Origin: Sphingobium psychrophilum
GTDB lineage: Bacteria > Pseudomonadota > Alphaproteobacteria > Sphingomonadales > Sphingomonadaceae
Length of the DNA stretch: 64,000 nucleotides
Assembly (NCBI RefSeq): GCF_012927105.1
Contig: NZ_JABBFV010000008.1
Span: 1-64,000, forward strand
Direction of reading: 5' to 3'
Below the pieces are notes generated by a model. It saw only the letters and a list, made by a program, of their open reading frames with translations, had not been told where the DNA came from and searched no databases. A program made the translations under genes and the position numbers. This document shows positions 28,542 to 36,551 of this stretch, piece after piece (the stretch's first letter is position 1; each line of letters opens with the position of its first letter).

Positions 28542-28817
28542 ATGAAACTTCCTAAAATACTTCTCATGGCCGGCGCTGCCGGCCTCATGGGCGCTGCCGT
28601 ACCGGCGCCCGCCAACGCCAGCTTCTGGTGCTGGTTCGGCAAGTGCGGCGGATCGTCCAGTGGCGGCACCACGACCAGCAGCACGGGCGGCACCACCAGC
28701 TCGTCGGGCGGCGGCACGCCGACGCCGGTGCCGGAGCCGGAACAGATGGCGCTGTTCGGCATGGGCGCCGCAGTCCTGGCCGGCCGCATGTTCCTTGCGA
28801 GCCGCAAGCGCAAATAA
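28542..28817 (+). CDS. small PEP-CTERM sorting-domain protein
   Basis: A 91-residue exported protein. A signal peptide (about 1-27, ending ANA) is followed by a short WCWFGKCGG segment with two Cys. A Gly/Ser/Thr-rich low-complexity spacer leads to the PEP-CTERM signal: VPEP at 63-66, a hydrophobic helix, and the basic tail RKRK. Such proteins are processed by exosortase and linked to exopolysaccharide-rich surfaces. It lies between hisF and hisE, with 159 bp of comparatively AT-rich upstream DNA that may hold its own promoter. Confidence 0.88.
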   Translation: MKLPKILLMAGAAGLMGAAVPAPANASFWCWFGKCGGSSSGGTTTSSTGGTTSSSGGGTPTPVPEPEQMALFGMGAAVLAGRMFLASRKRK

Positions 28818-28847
28818 TCGATTGACGGGTCGCGCGCGGACCGCTTC

Positions 28848-29177
28848 ATGCAGGCCATGCGCGCGACCCTTCACACCCTCGAACAGACCATCCGTCGGCG
28901 GCGTAGCGCCGACCCGTCGGTCTCCTATGTGGCCAAACTCAGTGGCAAAGGCCGCGCCAAGATCGCCCAGAAAGTCGGCGAGGAAGCGGTCGAGACGGTG
29001 ATCGCCGCCATGGCGGGCGATCGCGGCGAGGTGATCGGCGAAAGCGCCGACTTGTTCTTTCACTTGCTTATGCTGCTGGCCGATCTCGACATACCGCTCG
29101 ACGCGGTGCTGGACGAACTCGATCGCCGCGAAGGGCTGTCAGGCATCGCCGAAAAGGCCGCGCGGCCGAAAGACTAA
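28848..29177 (+). CDS. hisE: phosphoribosyl-ATP diphosphatase
   Basis: A 109-residue MazG-like helical enzyme for the second step of histidine synthesis. Metal-binding segments are KVGEEAVETVIAAMAG and ESADLFFHLLMLL. YVAKLSGKGRAKIAQ is also typical. The start may be ATG 28848 or the nearby ATG 28857. It ends the his cluster; hisI, hisG and hisD are elsewhere. Confidence 0.95.
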   Translation: MQAMRATLHTLEQTIRRRRSADPSVSYVAKLSGKGRAKIAQKVGEEAVETVIAAMAGDRGEVIGESADLFFHLLMLLADLDIPLDAVLDELDRREGLSGIAEKAARPKD

Positions 29178-29242
29178 CGGGAAAGATGTTGCTCGCCCTG
29201 CGTTGATGCGTCAGCTTCATATCAGGAAAAGGGGGAGGCATT

Positions 29243-29824
29243 ATGGTTCGCGCTCTGATCGGCGGCCTTTTGGGCGGCCTTGCCATGTTCATCACCGGCT
29301 TCATCTTCTGGGGCACGCCTTTGTCCGCGTTGGCGCTCAGCCGCACCGACGAACAGGCCAGCGCCAATTTGCAGGCCGCAATGGCACAGGCGCTGACGTC
29401 CACCGGAACCGGCGTCTATGTCATCCCCGACCCCGCAACCGCGCAAGGCACCATTCTCTATGGCAAGGGGCCGGTGGCGCAGATCTTTTACAACGAAAGC
29501 GGCTTCCCGGTGATGGACAGTGGCGCGCTGATCGGCGGGCTGATCCTGGCGCTGATCGTGGGCGTGGTGATTGCGCTGGCGCTGCGGTTCGTGACGACCG
29601 GTTTTGCGGACCGCGCGCGCGCGACCATCCTGTTCGCGCTGGCGGCCGTGTTATGGCTGCATATCGGCCAAGCCGTGTTCAATCATGCGCCCTGGGGCTA
29701 CATCCTCTACCTCGCCTTCAGCGACTTCGTGGCGCTGGCGCTTGCCGGACTGATCGCTGCGAAACTGATGGAGACGAAAGCCGAGGCCGCGGCGGTCGCG
29801 GCCGACCCCGGCACCTTCCACTAA
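29243..29824 (+). CDS. hypothetical integral membrane protein
   Basis: A 193-residue protein with about four transmembrane helices: residues 5-25 (LIGGLLGGLAMFITGFIFW), 92-112, 122-140 and 148-168. An extracytoplasmic domain of about 60 residues lies after helix 1 (YVIPDPATAQGTILYGKGPVAQIFYN). GGxxGGxxMF resembles small Gly-zipper helices. I do not recognise a named family. Its stop interlocks with that of the deacetylase gene. Confidence 0.75.
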   Translation: MVRALIGGLLGGLAMFITGFIFWGTPLSALALSRTDEQASANLQAAMAQALTSTGTGVYVIPDPATAQGTILYGKGPVAQIFYNESGFPVMDSGALIGGLILALIVGVVIALALRFVTTGFADRARATILFALAAVLWLHIGQAVFNHAPWGYILYLAFSDFVALALAGLIAAKLMETKAEAAAVAADPGTFH

Positions 29825-30717
29825 GCCGCTTCCGCCGCCAGCCGGATCATGCAGGCGGCGTGGCGACGGGCGATCGCCATGCGATCTTCGCCATAGCCGC
29901 CGCCCATGGTGCTGGCGATCGGCACGCCCCGTGCCCGCGCCTGCTGCATGACATAGCGGTCACGCGCATCCAGTCCCGCGTCGGTCAGCGCCAGCCGGCC
30001 CAACCGGTCCTCTGTATGCGGATCGACGCCCGCCTGATAGAGAATCAGGTCCGGTACGAAATCGTCCAGCACGCGCGGCAGCACATCAGCCAGCACCGCC
30101 AGATAAGCGGCGTCGTCCGTTCCATCGTCCAGACCGATATCGAGCGTCGATCGCGCCTTCCTGACCGGGAAATTCTTTTCGGCGTGGATCGACAGAGTGA
30201 AGATGTCGCCGCGCCCCGCCATCAGCGACGCGGTGCCATCCCCCTGATGCACGTCGAGGTCGAGGATCAGGATGCGCGCCGCATCCCCCTCCGCAATCAA
30301 CCGGTTGGCGGCGATGGCCAGATCGTTGAACACGCAATAACCGGCCCCGGTATCGTGCAGCGCATGATGACTGCCCCCCGCGGCATTGGCGGCATAACCA
30401 TGCACCATCGCCAGCTTCGCCGCCGCCCAAGTGCCGCCAGGCGAGAGCACCGACCGGCGCATCACTCGCTCCGTCACCGGAAAGCCGATCCGCCGCGCCT
30501 TTTCGGGCGGCACCGTCAGGGTCATCACCTCCGCAACATAAGCGGGGTCATGCACCGCCTCGATCCAGGCGCGCGGCATGGGCACAGGCTCAACCGTCTG
30601 GAAATCGACGCCACTTTCGCGCAGCGCGTCCATCACCAGGCCATATTTGTCGAAACGAAAGCGACCGCCATCTGTTGCAGGGGAGACATAGGCAGGATGG
30701 TGAACAACGTGCAGCAT
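29821..30717 (-). CDS. histone deacetylase-superfamily protein
   Basis: A 298-residue class II arginase/deacetylase-fold enzyme. Typical segments are HPAYVSP at the start, PGGTWAAAKLAM, GGSHHALHDTGAGYCVFND (the His pair and general base), LILDLDVHQGDGTA (zinc-ligand Asp and His), SIHAEKNFP, and the C-terminal MGGGYGED. Bacterial members deacetylate polyamines, acetyl-CoA synthetase or acetoin-related substrates; which applies here cannot be decided from sequence. Confidence 0.9.
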   Translation of the reverse strand: MLHVVHHPAYVSPATDGGRFRFDKYGLVMDALRESGVDFQTVEPVPMPRAWIEAVHDPAYVAEVMTLTVPPEKARRIGFPVTERVMRRSVLSPGGTWAAAKLAMVHGYAANAAGGSHHALHDTGAGYCVFNDLAIAANRLIAEGDAARILILDLDVHQGDGTASLMAGRGDIFTLSIHAEKNFPVRKARSTLDIGLDDGTDDAAYLAVLADVLPRVLDDFVPDLILYQAGVDPHTEDRLGRLALTDAGLDARDRYVMQQARARGVPIASTMGGGYGEDRMAIARRHAACMIRLAAEAA

Positions 30718-30773
30718 GATCTTTTCCGCTATCGCGATTTGAACCGTGACGGCTTTGCGCTATCTGGTCCAGC

Positions 30774-32222
30774 ATGAACCGTCCCGATCTGATCCGTATC
30801 CCGCTGCTGGCGCTGCTTGGCGCTGCCGCTTTCCCCGCCGTTGCGCAAACGCCACCCCCCGCCATCGCGCCCACGCTCTCCGCCCCGACTGTCCAGCCCA
30901 TCCCGGTTCCACCGCCCCCGGTGCTGATCCCGGCGCTGTCCCCGGCGCAGGAGGCATGGGCCAATGACTGGCTGAAGAATGGCGCGGCGCAGGGCCTGAT
31001 GGCCCGGCAGAAGGCGAGCGGCCCGCTACGCGGCGATGCGCTGGTCAGCGCCCTGCTTGACCGGGCCAAGGCGCTCAGCACCGGCCGGGTCGATACCGCA
31101 GACTTCCTGCAAATCTGGGCGCTGCGCCCGGCCGCCTTCGATCCGCGCCCTGGCCTTGCCAAGGCGGTGGGCGAGGATCGGCTGGCCCAATGGTCCACCG
31201 GCCTGACCCCGCCATGGTCGGGCTATGACACGCTGCGCAAGGGGCTCGCCCGATATGAGGCGATCCGCGACAAGGGCGGCTGGCCGACGCTGACCGCCTC
31301 CACAGCGCCCGATGTAGTGCGCGCGCGCATCGCGCTGGAAGACCCCGCCGTCACGCCGAACGAGAAACTGGTCGACGTGATTCAGCGCGCCCAGCGCCGC
31401 TATGGCCTGGAACCCACAGGCAATCTTGGCGCGCGCACGCTGGAAGCGCTCAATGTTGGCGTCGATGACCGCATCGCCGCGATCATGGCGAATATGGAAC
31501 GCTGGCGCTGGATGCCGCGCAGCCTGCCGGTCAACCGCGTGCAGGTGAACATCGCCGCCGCCGTGCTGACCGTGTTCGAAGGCGACCAGCCGGTCAGTTC
31601 GATGCGCGCCGTCACCGGCAGCCCGACCAACCAGACGCCGATGCTGACCTCCAGCATCCATTCGATCGTCGTCAATCCGCCGTGGAACGTGCCGATGTCG
31701 ATCGCCAAGCGGGAGTTGTTCCCCAAGGGACGGGCGGCGCTGGCGCGGCAGGGTTACAAGATCGTAAAGACGCCCGAAGGCGGCGAGCGCATCGTCCAGC
31801 CCGCCGGGCCGAACAGCGCGCTGGGCCGCCTGAAGTTCGACTTCAACAATCCCTTCGCCGTCTATCTGCACGACACCCCCTCGCGGGGCAAATTCTCCAG
31901 CTATGACCGGCTGGCCAGCCATGGCTGCATCCGCCTGGAAAAGCCGGTGGCGCTGGCCGAACTGATGGTCGCGGCCGACCCCAATTTGAACGGCCAGATC
32001 CAGACGCTGATCGACGAAGGCAAGACCCAGCGCGTGTCGCTGCCCAGTCAGGTTGCGGTCTATCTGCTCTACTGGACCGCGTTCGCCGGCAATAACGGCA
32101 CTGTCAGCTTCCGCACCGACCCCTATGGCTGGGACAAGCTGCTCGCGCAGAAAATCGAAGCGTCCAGCCGCCGCGCCGATCCCACCGCTGCCCCCTCTCC
32201 TGCTATCGCATCGAAGGACTGA
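30774..32222 (+). CDS. periplasmic L,D-transpeptidase (YcbB-like)
   Basis: A 482-residue protein: signal peptide to about 24, proline-rich linker, a helical region resembling the YcbB scaffold, a peptidoglycan-binding-like segment (IQRAQRRYGLEPTGNLGARTLEALN), then a YkuD catalytic domain. The active site is SHGCIRLEKP with Cys385 and His383. It forms 3-3 cross-links in peptidoglycan or attaches proteins to it. Followed 4 bp later by a small lipoprotein gene, so probably co-transcribed. It starts 56 bp from the divergent deacetylase gene. Confidence 0.92.
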   Translation: MNRPDLIRIPLLALLGAAAFPAVAQTPPPAIAPTLSAPTVQPIPVPPPPVLIPALSPAQEAWANDWLKNGAAQGLMARQKASGPLRGDALVSALLDRAKALSTGRVDTADFLQIWALRPAAFDPRPGLAKAVGEDRLAQWSTGLTPPWSGYDTLRKGLARYEAIRDKGGWPTLTASTAPDVVRARIALEDPAVTPNEKLVDVIQRAQRRYGLEPTGNLGARTLEALNVGVDDRIAAIMANMERWRWMPRSLPVNRVQVNIAAAVLTVFEGDQPVSSMRAVTGSPTNQTPMLTSSIHSIVVNPPWNVPMSIAKRELFPKGRAALARQGYKIVKTPEGGERIVQPAGPNSALGRLKFDFNNPFAVYLHDTPSRGKFSSYDRLASHGCIRLEKPVALAELMVAADPNLNGQIQTLIDEGKTQRVSLPSQVAVYLLYWTAFAGNNGTVSFRTDPYGWDKLLAQKIEASSRRADPTAAPSPAIASKD

Positions 32223-32225
32223 TCC

Positions 32226-32540
32226 ATGCGCAAACTTGCTTTAGCCGCCCTCGCCGGCGCCCTTCTCCTCTCCGCCTGCGGCAAGAAGGAAGAGGACGAC
32301 GCCAGCGTCACCAATAACCTGGTCGAACCGCCGGTCGAAAATGTGATCGTGGAGGAGCCAGAGGCACCCCTGCCCGAACCGCAAAACAATGCCGTCGCGA
32401 CTCCGGCCGCACCGCCGCCTTCGGTGTCGGAATTGCAGCAGATTCAGGATGATGCGGAAGCGACCGGCATGACGTCGCGCCTGCCCGAAGGCGGCGAACA
32501 GAGCCAGCCCGCGGACGAAGCGAGCAAGACGGGCGAGTAA
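32226..32540 (+). CDS. small acidic lipoprotein
   Basis: A 104-residue protein with a lipoprotein signal: basic start MRK, hydrophobic core, lipobox Leu-Ser-Ala-Cys (Cys19), followed by GKKEEDD. The mature part is acidic and Pro/Glu/Asn-rich with no clear fold. It lies between two L,D-transpeptidase genes, which suggests an envelope role. No family recognised. Confidence 0.8.
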   Translation: MRKLALAALAGALLLSACGKKEEDDASVTNNLVEPPVENVIVEEPEAPLPEPQNNAVATPAAPPPSVSELQQIQDDAEATGMTSRLPEGGEQSQPADEASKTGE

Positions 32541-32547
32541 AGCGCCG

Positions 32548-32570
32548 CGCCCCGGTCTTGGACCGGGGCG
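32548..32570 (+). terminator. perfect 10-bp intergenic hairpin, weak terminator
   Basis: CGCCCCGGTC (32548-32557) pairs with GACCGGGGCG (32561-32570) around TTG. The following sequence has only a short T-run (CTTTGCT), so termination would be partial. It separates the lipoprotein gene from the next transpeptidase gene. Confidence 0.45.
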
Positions 32571-32593
32571 TCGGCTTTGCTATATAGCGACAT

Positions 32594-33280
32594 ATGGATC
32601 GCCGCAATTTTACGAAGTTCGCTTTAAGCGGACTCGCCTTTTCGTTTCTGTCGGACAGCATGGGTCGCGCCGCGCTGTACTCGTCAGGGCCTGAACCGCT
32701 GAGTCCGGCTCCGGTTCCACCACCCCCCACCGTACCTGCAACGCCGCGTGCAGTGGCGCAGAAGCCCTATGCCGCCCTGCTGGAACGCGCCAGGGCAGCG
32801 CTCGACCATCATGCTGACGCCTTCGCTTTGCGCGACCGTCTGGCGATCGTCGATTTCGACGCCCCGTCGAAAAATCCGCGGATGCATATCGTCGACCTGA
32901 TCGGCGGGCAGACCAGCAGCTATCTGGTGTCGCACGGTCGGGGATCGGACCCCGAACATTCCGGCTGGCTGCGCAGCTTCTCGAACGAATTTAACTCGCT
33001 CGCCAGTTCGTCCGGCGCGTTCAAGACGGGCGACATGTATTTCGGCCAGCATGGCCGGTCGATGCGCCTGCTGGGCCTCGACCCGCAGAACAACAATGCC
33101 GAACCGCGCGCCATCGTCATCCATGGCGCGGATTATGTGAGCGAGGACCATGTTGCCGCCTGGGGCAAATGCGGCCGTTCCGAAGGCTGCTTCGCCGTCG
33201 CCCCGCATATCGTGCCGCACGTACTGGGCATGTTGGGACCGGGGCGGATGCTCTACGCTGACAAGATCGGGAATGGCTGA
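32594..33280 (+). CDS. murein L,D-transpeptidase catalytic-domain protein (YkuD_2 type)
   Basis: A 228-residue exported protein. The N-terminus MDRRNFTKFALSG looks like a Tat signal with a modified twin-Arg motif (RRNFTK). After a Pro-rich linker comes the catalytic domain: AIVDFDAPSKNPRMHIVDL, SHGRGSD, FKTGDMYFGQHGRS, AIVIHGADYV (His177) and GRSEGCFAV (Cys199). This is the divergent YkuD_2 family, likely active on peptidoglycan. It is the second such enzyme within 2 kb. Confidence 0.88.
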   Translation: MDRRNFTKFALSGLAFSFLSDSMGRAALYSSGPEPLSPAPVPPPPTVPATPRAVAQKPYAALLERARAALDHHADAFALRDRLAIVDFDAPSKNPRMHIVDLIGGQTSSYLVSHGRGSDPEHSGWLRSFSNEFNSLASSSGAFKTGDMYFGQHGRSMRLLGLDPQNNNAEPRAIVIHGADYVSEDHVAAWGKCGRSEGCFAVAPHIVPHVLGMLGPGRMLYADKIGNG

Positions 33281-33372
33281 CGGCGCGGTCGCGGCCGAGC
33301 CACCATCATCCTGGCGAAGGCTGGCATGACGTTTGAAAAAGTCCGACACCCTGCCCTGACCAATCGACCACG

Positions 33373-33397
33373 AAAAAAGCCGGAGCATGGCCCCGGC
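33373..33397 (-). terminator. intrinsic terminator of the TPR protein gene
   Basis: On the minus strand GCCGGGGC-CAT-GCTCCGGC forms an 8-bp stem (one G-U) at 33379-33397, followed by six T (33373-33378). It lies 29 bp after the stop of the gene ending at 33426. Confidence 0.82.
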
Positions 33398-33425
33398 CCT
33401 TTCCCACAATCCAGCCGTGCGACTG

Positions 33426-34211
33426 TCACCCCACCGTCGATGCAGGCCCGGTCATCGTCTCGATCGATGGCTTGTTCATCGCGTCGATCGATCCGTCGGC
33501 TATCATCGCCTTGCCCATGCTGATGGCTTCGTCGCGCAGCCCTTCTTCGGTTGAGGTCTGGCTCGCACCGACCAAGGCGGACAGCAGCACATTTCTGCTC
33601 ACCGCGTCGCTTGGCTGGTCCGTCACGGTCTGGCGGGCCAGGGTCAGCGCTTCCTCAAAATAGCTGTCCGCCGCGCCCCGGTCATGATCGCGCAATTGCT
33701 GGTTACCCATCTGGACCAGGATACCGGCCAGGATGTTGCGGCTCGCGGCGTCGGCGGGCTTGGCCTCCACCACCTTGCGCCAGTACGGCAGCGATTCGCC
33801 GTACAGCGCGATCACCTTGTCCATCTGACCCAGCGCGCCATAGGCGGCGGCATCGGCATAGAGCGCGTTGGCAAGGAAATTGACATTGTCGCCCTTCGCC
33901 GGGTCAGCCTCCACCGCGGTACGGATCGCCGGGATCGCAGCGTCATATTTGGCAACGGCGGTGGCATTGTCGCCCTTTTGCTGGGCCGATTGCCCGGCGG
34001 TGAAGTCGCTCACGGCCTTGTTGAAGGCGGCGATTTCGGCCGGAGTCAGATCGCGTGCCACGGGTGCCTCGGCAACGGCAGGCGCAGCCTCTTCCGGCGG
34101 TGCTTCGGGCGGAGCGGCGTCGGGTGCCTGCTGCGCCAGCGCCGGAGATGCCAAAGCAGCGGAAAGCGCCAGCAACGCGGTCAGGACAGGTTTCTTGAAC
34201 GTCGGGGCCAA
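33426..34211 (-). CDS. secreted TPR-like protein
   Basis: A 261-residue protein with a signal peptide (to about 27, ending ALA-QQ) and a Pro/Glu/Ala-rich linker. Three to four degenerate tetratricopeptide helices follow at about 60-230 (FTAGQSAQQKGDNATAVAKYDAAIPAI, NFLANALYADAAAYGALGQMDKVIALY, LVQMGNQQLRDHDRGAADSYFEEAL). Probably a periplasmic scaffold. No partner is evident from neighbours; it has its own terminator. Confidence 0.8.
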   Translation of the reverse strand: MAPTFKKPVLTALLALSAALASPALAQQAPDAAPPEAPPEEAAPAVAEAPVARDLTPAEIAAFNKAVSDFTAGQSAQQKGDNATAVAKYDAAIPAIRTAVEADPAKGDNVNFLANALYADAAAYGALGQMDKVIALYGESLPYWRKVVEAKPADAASRNILAGILVQMGNQQLRDHDRGAADSYFEEALTLARQTVTDQPSDAVSRNVLLSALVGASQTSTEEGLRDEAISMGKAMIADGSIDAMNKPSIETMTGPASTVG

Positions 34212-34310
34212 GCTATAATCTCCTTGGTCGGGGCGTTGGATGAGCGGCCGGTCATACAGGACCGGTGATAGCGGCAGAATGAACGAAACTGCGTCCCGGT
34301 TCCGCCAAAT

Positions 34311-35006
34311 TCAGCGACGGCTCATCGCGCAGAAGGCGCCGGCCATGGAAAAATCGGCGGTACGGCGTGCGCTGGCTGCGGCGGCCAGCGTATCTTCGCC
34401 CCATAGTTCGACTTGCCAGGCCTCATCGATTTCCGCCGCCTGCCACACCCGGTCGATGTTATGTCCGCCCTCCACGATGGCCAGGCCGCAGATGAGTGAT
34501 CCGCTGAGCGACACCAGGGTCGACAGGCCAACCAGCATGAAGGGATCGCAAGCCACAACCGCCGCGCCCAGCCGGGCGAGCGTTTCGGGCGGCTGCGGCA
34601 CCGGGATGATCCCCTGCGTCACCGCAAATGTCACATCATAGCGCGCGCGCGCCCAGTCGAGCAGCGGCTCCCACGCCGCCGCCTGCCGCGCGACCAGCGG
34701 CGCGGGCGCTTCGGCGCGATAGCAGAGCAGGTCGGTTTGCGCATAATGCGCGATCCCGTCGGCAAAGACCGCAGGCTTGGGCGCGACATGGTCGATCGCT
34801 GCGTTGGCTAGGCCGGTCATCGGCATGGACGCGGGATCGACCGTCTCCCCCTGCGCCCGCCATTCCTGCGCGACCGCATCGGCCAGCGCGGGCGTGGGCA
34901 GCGCCAGAAGCGCGCGGGCCGGGGTGCGGACCGCGCGGCCATCCAGCCGGATTGCGAAACCGCCATCGTCCGCCACGACGGTTACATCCTTGTAGAAACG
35001 CTTCAT
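34311..35006 (-). CDS. ATP12-family chaperone protein
   Basis: A 231-residue protein of the ATP12 family, which in mitochondria helps assemble the F1-ATPase alpha subunit. Typical segments are MKRFYKDVTVV, FAIRLDGRAVRTPARALLALPT, VAQEWRAQGETVDPASMPMTGLANAAID, YAQTDLLCYRAEAP and LVSLSGSLICGLAIVEG. It is restricted to alphaproteobacteria and mitochondria. ATG 35006 overlaps the upstream stop by 4 bp, ending a chain of coupled genes. Confidence 0.92.
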   Translation of the reverse strand: MKRFYKDVTVVADDGGFAIRLDGRAVRTPARALLALPTPALADAVAQEWRAQGETVDPASMPMTGLANAAIDHVAPKPAVFADGIAHYAQTDLLCYRAEAPAPLVARQAAAWEPLLDWARARYDVTFAVTQGIIPVPQPPETLARLGAAVVACDPFMLVGLSTLVSLSGSLICGLAIVEGGHNIDRVWQAAEIDEAWQVELWGEDTLAAAASARRTADFSMAGAFCAMSRR

Positions 35007-35281
35007 TGCGGTGGCTTCTGCCGGAACAGCGCCAGCAGCAGGCGCGGCACGACGATGAACTGAAACAGGCCGGTGACGACCATGATCGCGCCGAACGCCT
35101 TGGCACTGTTGCCCTGCACCCAAGAAAAGCGCTGCATGATCGCGACGAAGCCGAACATGACGATGAACGCGCCCGACAGGCGGAACAGGCCGATGGCGAA
35201 ATGGCGCTGGCGCGCGACAGAATCGGCGTTGGCCGGAGAAGGCGGTGGTGGGGGCGGGGTCGCTGGAGGAAGATCGGTCAT
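35003..35281 (-). CDS. small two-helix membrane protein
   Basis: A 92-residue protein: a proline run at about 6-15, then two transmembrane helices (about 30-50 FRLSGAFIVMFGFVAIM and 62-84 AFGAIMVVTGLFQFIVVPRLLLAL). It overlaps both neighbours by 4 bp and sits between a HAD phosphatase and ATP12. Function unknown. Confidence 0.8.
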   Translation of the reverse strand: MTDLPPATPPPPPPSPANADSVARQRHFAIGLFRLSGAFIVMFGFVAIMQRFSWVQGNSAKAFGAIMVVTGLFQFIVVPRLLLALFRQKPPQ

Positions 35282-35937
35282 GGCGCGCCGATATGGCCGC
35301 GTAATTCCGCGCTGTCCATCGCCACCACATGGGCGCCCGCGGCGATCAGTTCACCCGGCAGATGATAGCCCCACGCCACGCCGATGCTGCGCACGCCTGC
35401 GGCCAGCCCCATCGCGATGTCGAAACTAGTGTCGCCGATCATCACCGTGGTTGCGGGCGACGCCCCTGCGTCCGCCATTGCGGTCAGCAGCATCGAGGGG
35501 TGCGGCTTGGACGGATGGCGATCGGCGGTTTGCAGCGTCACGAACCGATCGATTATGCCATGATGGGTGAGGCAGAGGTTAAGGCCGCGGTCCGACTTGC
35601 CGGTCGCCACGCCCAACAGCCATCCCGCCGCGTCCAGATCCGCCACCAGATCTGCCATGCCGGGATAGAGCGGTTCCTGTACCCCCTGTTCGCGGCGCAT
35701 CGCCTGGAACGCCAGCTTGTAGCGACCCGCCAGATGATCGTGGAAGTCCGCCTCCGCATCCGGCAGCAGCCGCGCCATCGCGACAGGCAGCGACAGGCCG
35801 ACCGCCGACAGGATCGCGAGCCGATCGGGCGGCGTCAGCTTAACATCCTCGAAGGCACGGGTCATGGCGGTGCAGATGCTGTGCTGGCTATCGACCAGCG
35901 TGCCGTCGCAATCGAAGACGACCAGGCGATTGCTCAT
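35278..35937 (-). CDS. HAD-superfamily hydrolase (phosphoglycolate phosphatase-like)
   Basis: A 219-residue HAD-IA phosphatase. Motif I is VVFDCDGTLVDS (Asp9 nucleophile, Asp11 acid), followed by a helical cap, motif II around LLGVATGKSDRGL, a Lys in PHPSMLLTAM and motif IV VMIGDTSFDIAMG. Likely acts on small phosphorylated metabolites such as 2-phosphoglycolate. Overlaps both neighbours by 4 bp. Confidence 0.9.
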   Translation of the reverse strand: MSNRLVVFDCDGTLVDSQHSICTAMTRAFEDVKLTPPDRLAILSAVGLSLPVAMARLLPDAEADFHDHLAGRYKLAFQAMRREQGVQEPLYPGMADLVADLDAAGWLLGVATGKSDRGLNLCLTHHGIIDRFVTLQTADRHPSKPHPSMLLTAMADAGASPATTVMIGDTSFDIAMGLAAGVRSIGVAWGYHLPGELIAAGAHVVAMDSAELRGHIGAP

Positions 35938-36551
35938 GCCGCCCCCGGTCCGTCGAGGGTCGCCCGCATCAGTGCGGCCAGCGCAGCATTGCCACCGGCG
36001 TCCAGCGCATCGGCCACGCCGATCCGCGCCGCCGCCGGCTTATCCTGCCCCAGTTTGGCGGTGCCGTGCTGAGAGTCCACGCGCATTTCGAATCCGACAA
36101 GGCCCGTCAGCAGCCGGTCGAACTGGCCCGCCCCCATCTTGTCGCGAGTCCAGACCGGCTTGGGGGCCAGCCGCCGCTCCTGTTCATGGCTCAGCGCATC
36201 GATCTGCGCGATGGTCGCGTCCCGGTCCAGCCGCGCGATAGTCCCGCGCAGTTCGACCGACTGATAATTCCAGGTCGGCACCTTGTCGGGCAGGCCATAC
36301 CAGTCCGGGCTGACATAGCCATGTGGTCCCGTGACGACGATCAGCGCATCGCTGCCGTCCAGATGCCGCACGATCGGATTGGCGCGATGGATGTGCAGGC
36401 CGATCCGCCGATCGTCCAGCCAGACGACAGGCAGATGCACCACATGCACTCGGTCTGGCGCAGCGACGAAGAGCAGGCCAAAGCCCGCCTGCCCCACGAA
36501 GTCGCGCATCGCCGCCTCGTCCGTCCAGCGATAGGGCGCCCCCGGCGTCAT
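35934..36551 (-). CDS. FMN-binding PaiB-family protein
   Basis: A 205-residue protein of the PaiB/FMN-binding split-barrel family. Signatures are FGLLFVAAPDRVHVVHLPVVW, IGLHIHRANPIVRHLDG, ALIVVTGPHGYVSPDWY, VPTWNYQSVELRGT and GFEMRVDSQHGTAKLGQDK. The B. subtilis member is called a negative regulator of sporulation and protease genes; no DNA-binding motif is visible here, so a flavoprotein function is more likely. Confidence 0.9.
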   Translation of the reverse strand: MTPGAPYRWTDEAAMRDFVGQAGFGLLFVAAPDRVHVVHLPVVWLDDRRIGLHIHRANPIVRHLDGSDALIVVTGPHGYVSPDWYGLPDKVPTWNYQSVELRGTIARLDRDATIAQIDALSHEQERRLAPKPVWTRDKMGAGQFDRLLTGLVGFEMRVDSQHGTAKLGQDKPAAARIGVADALDAGGNAALAALMRATLDGPGAA

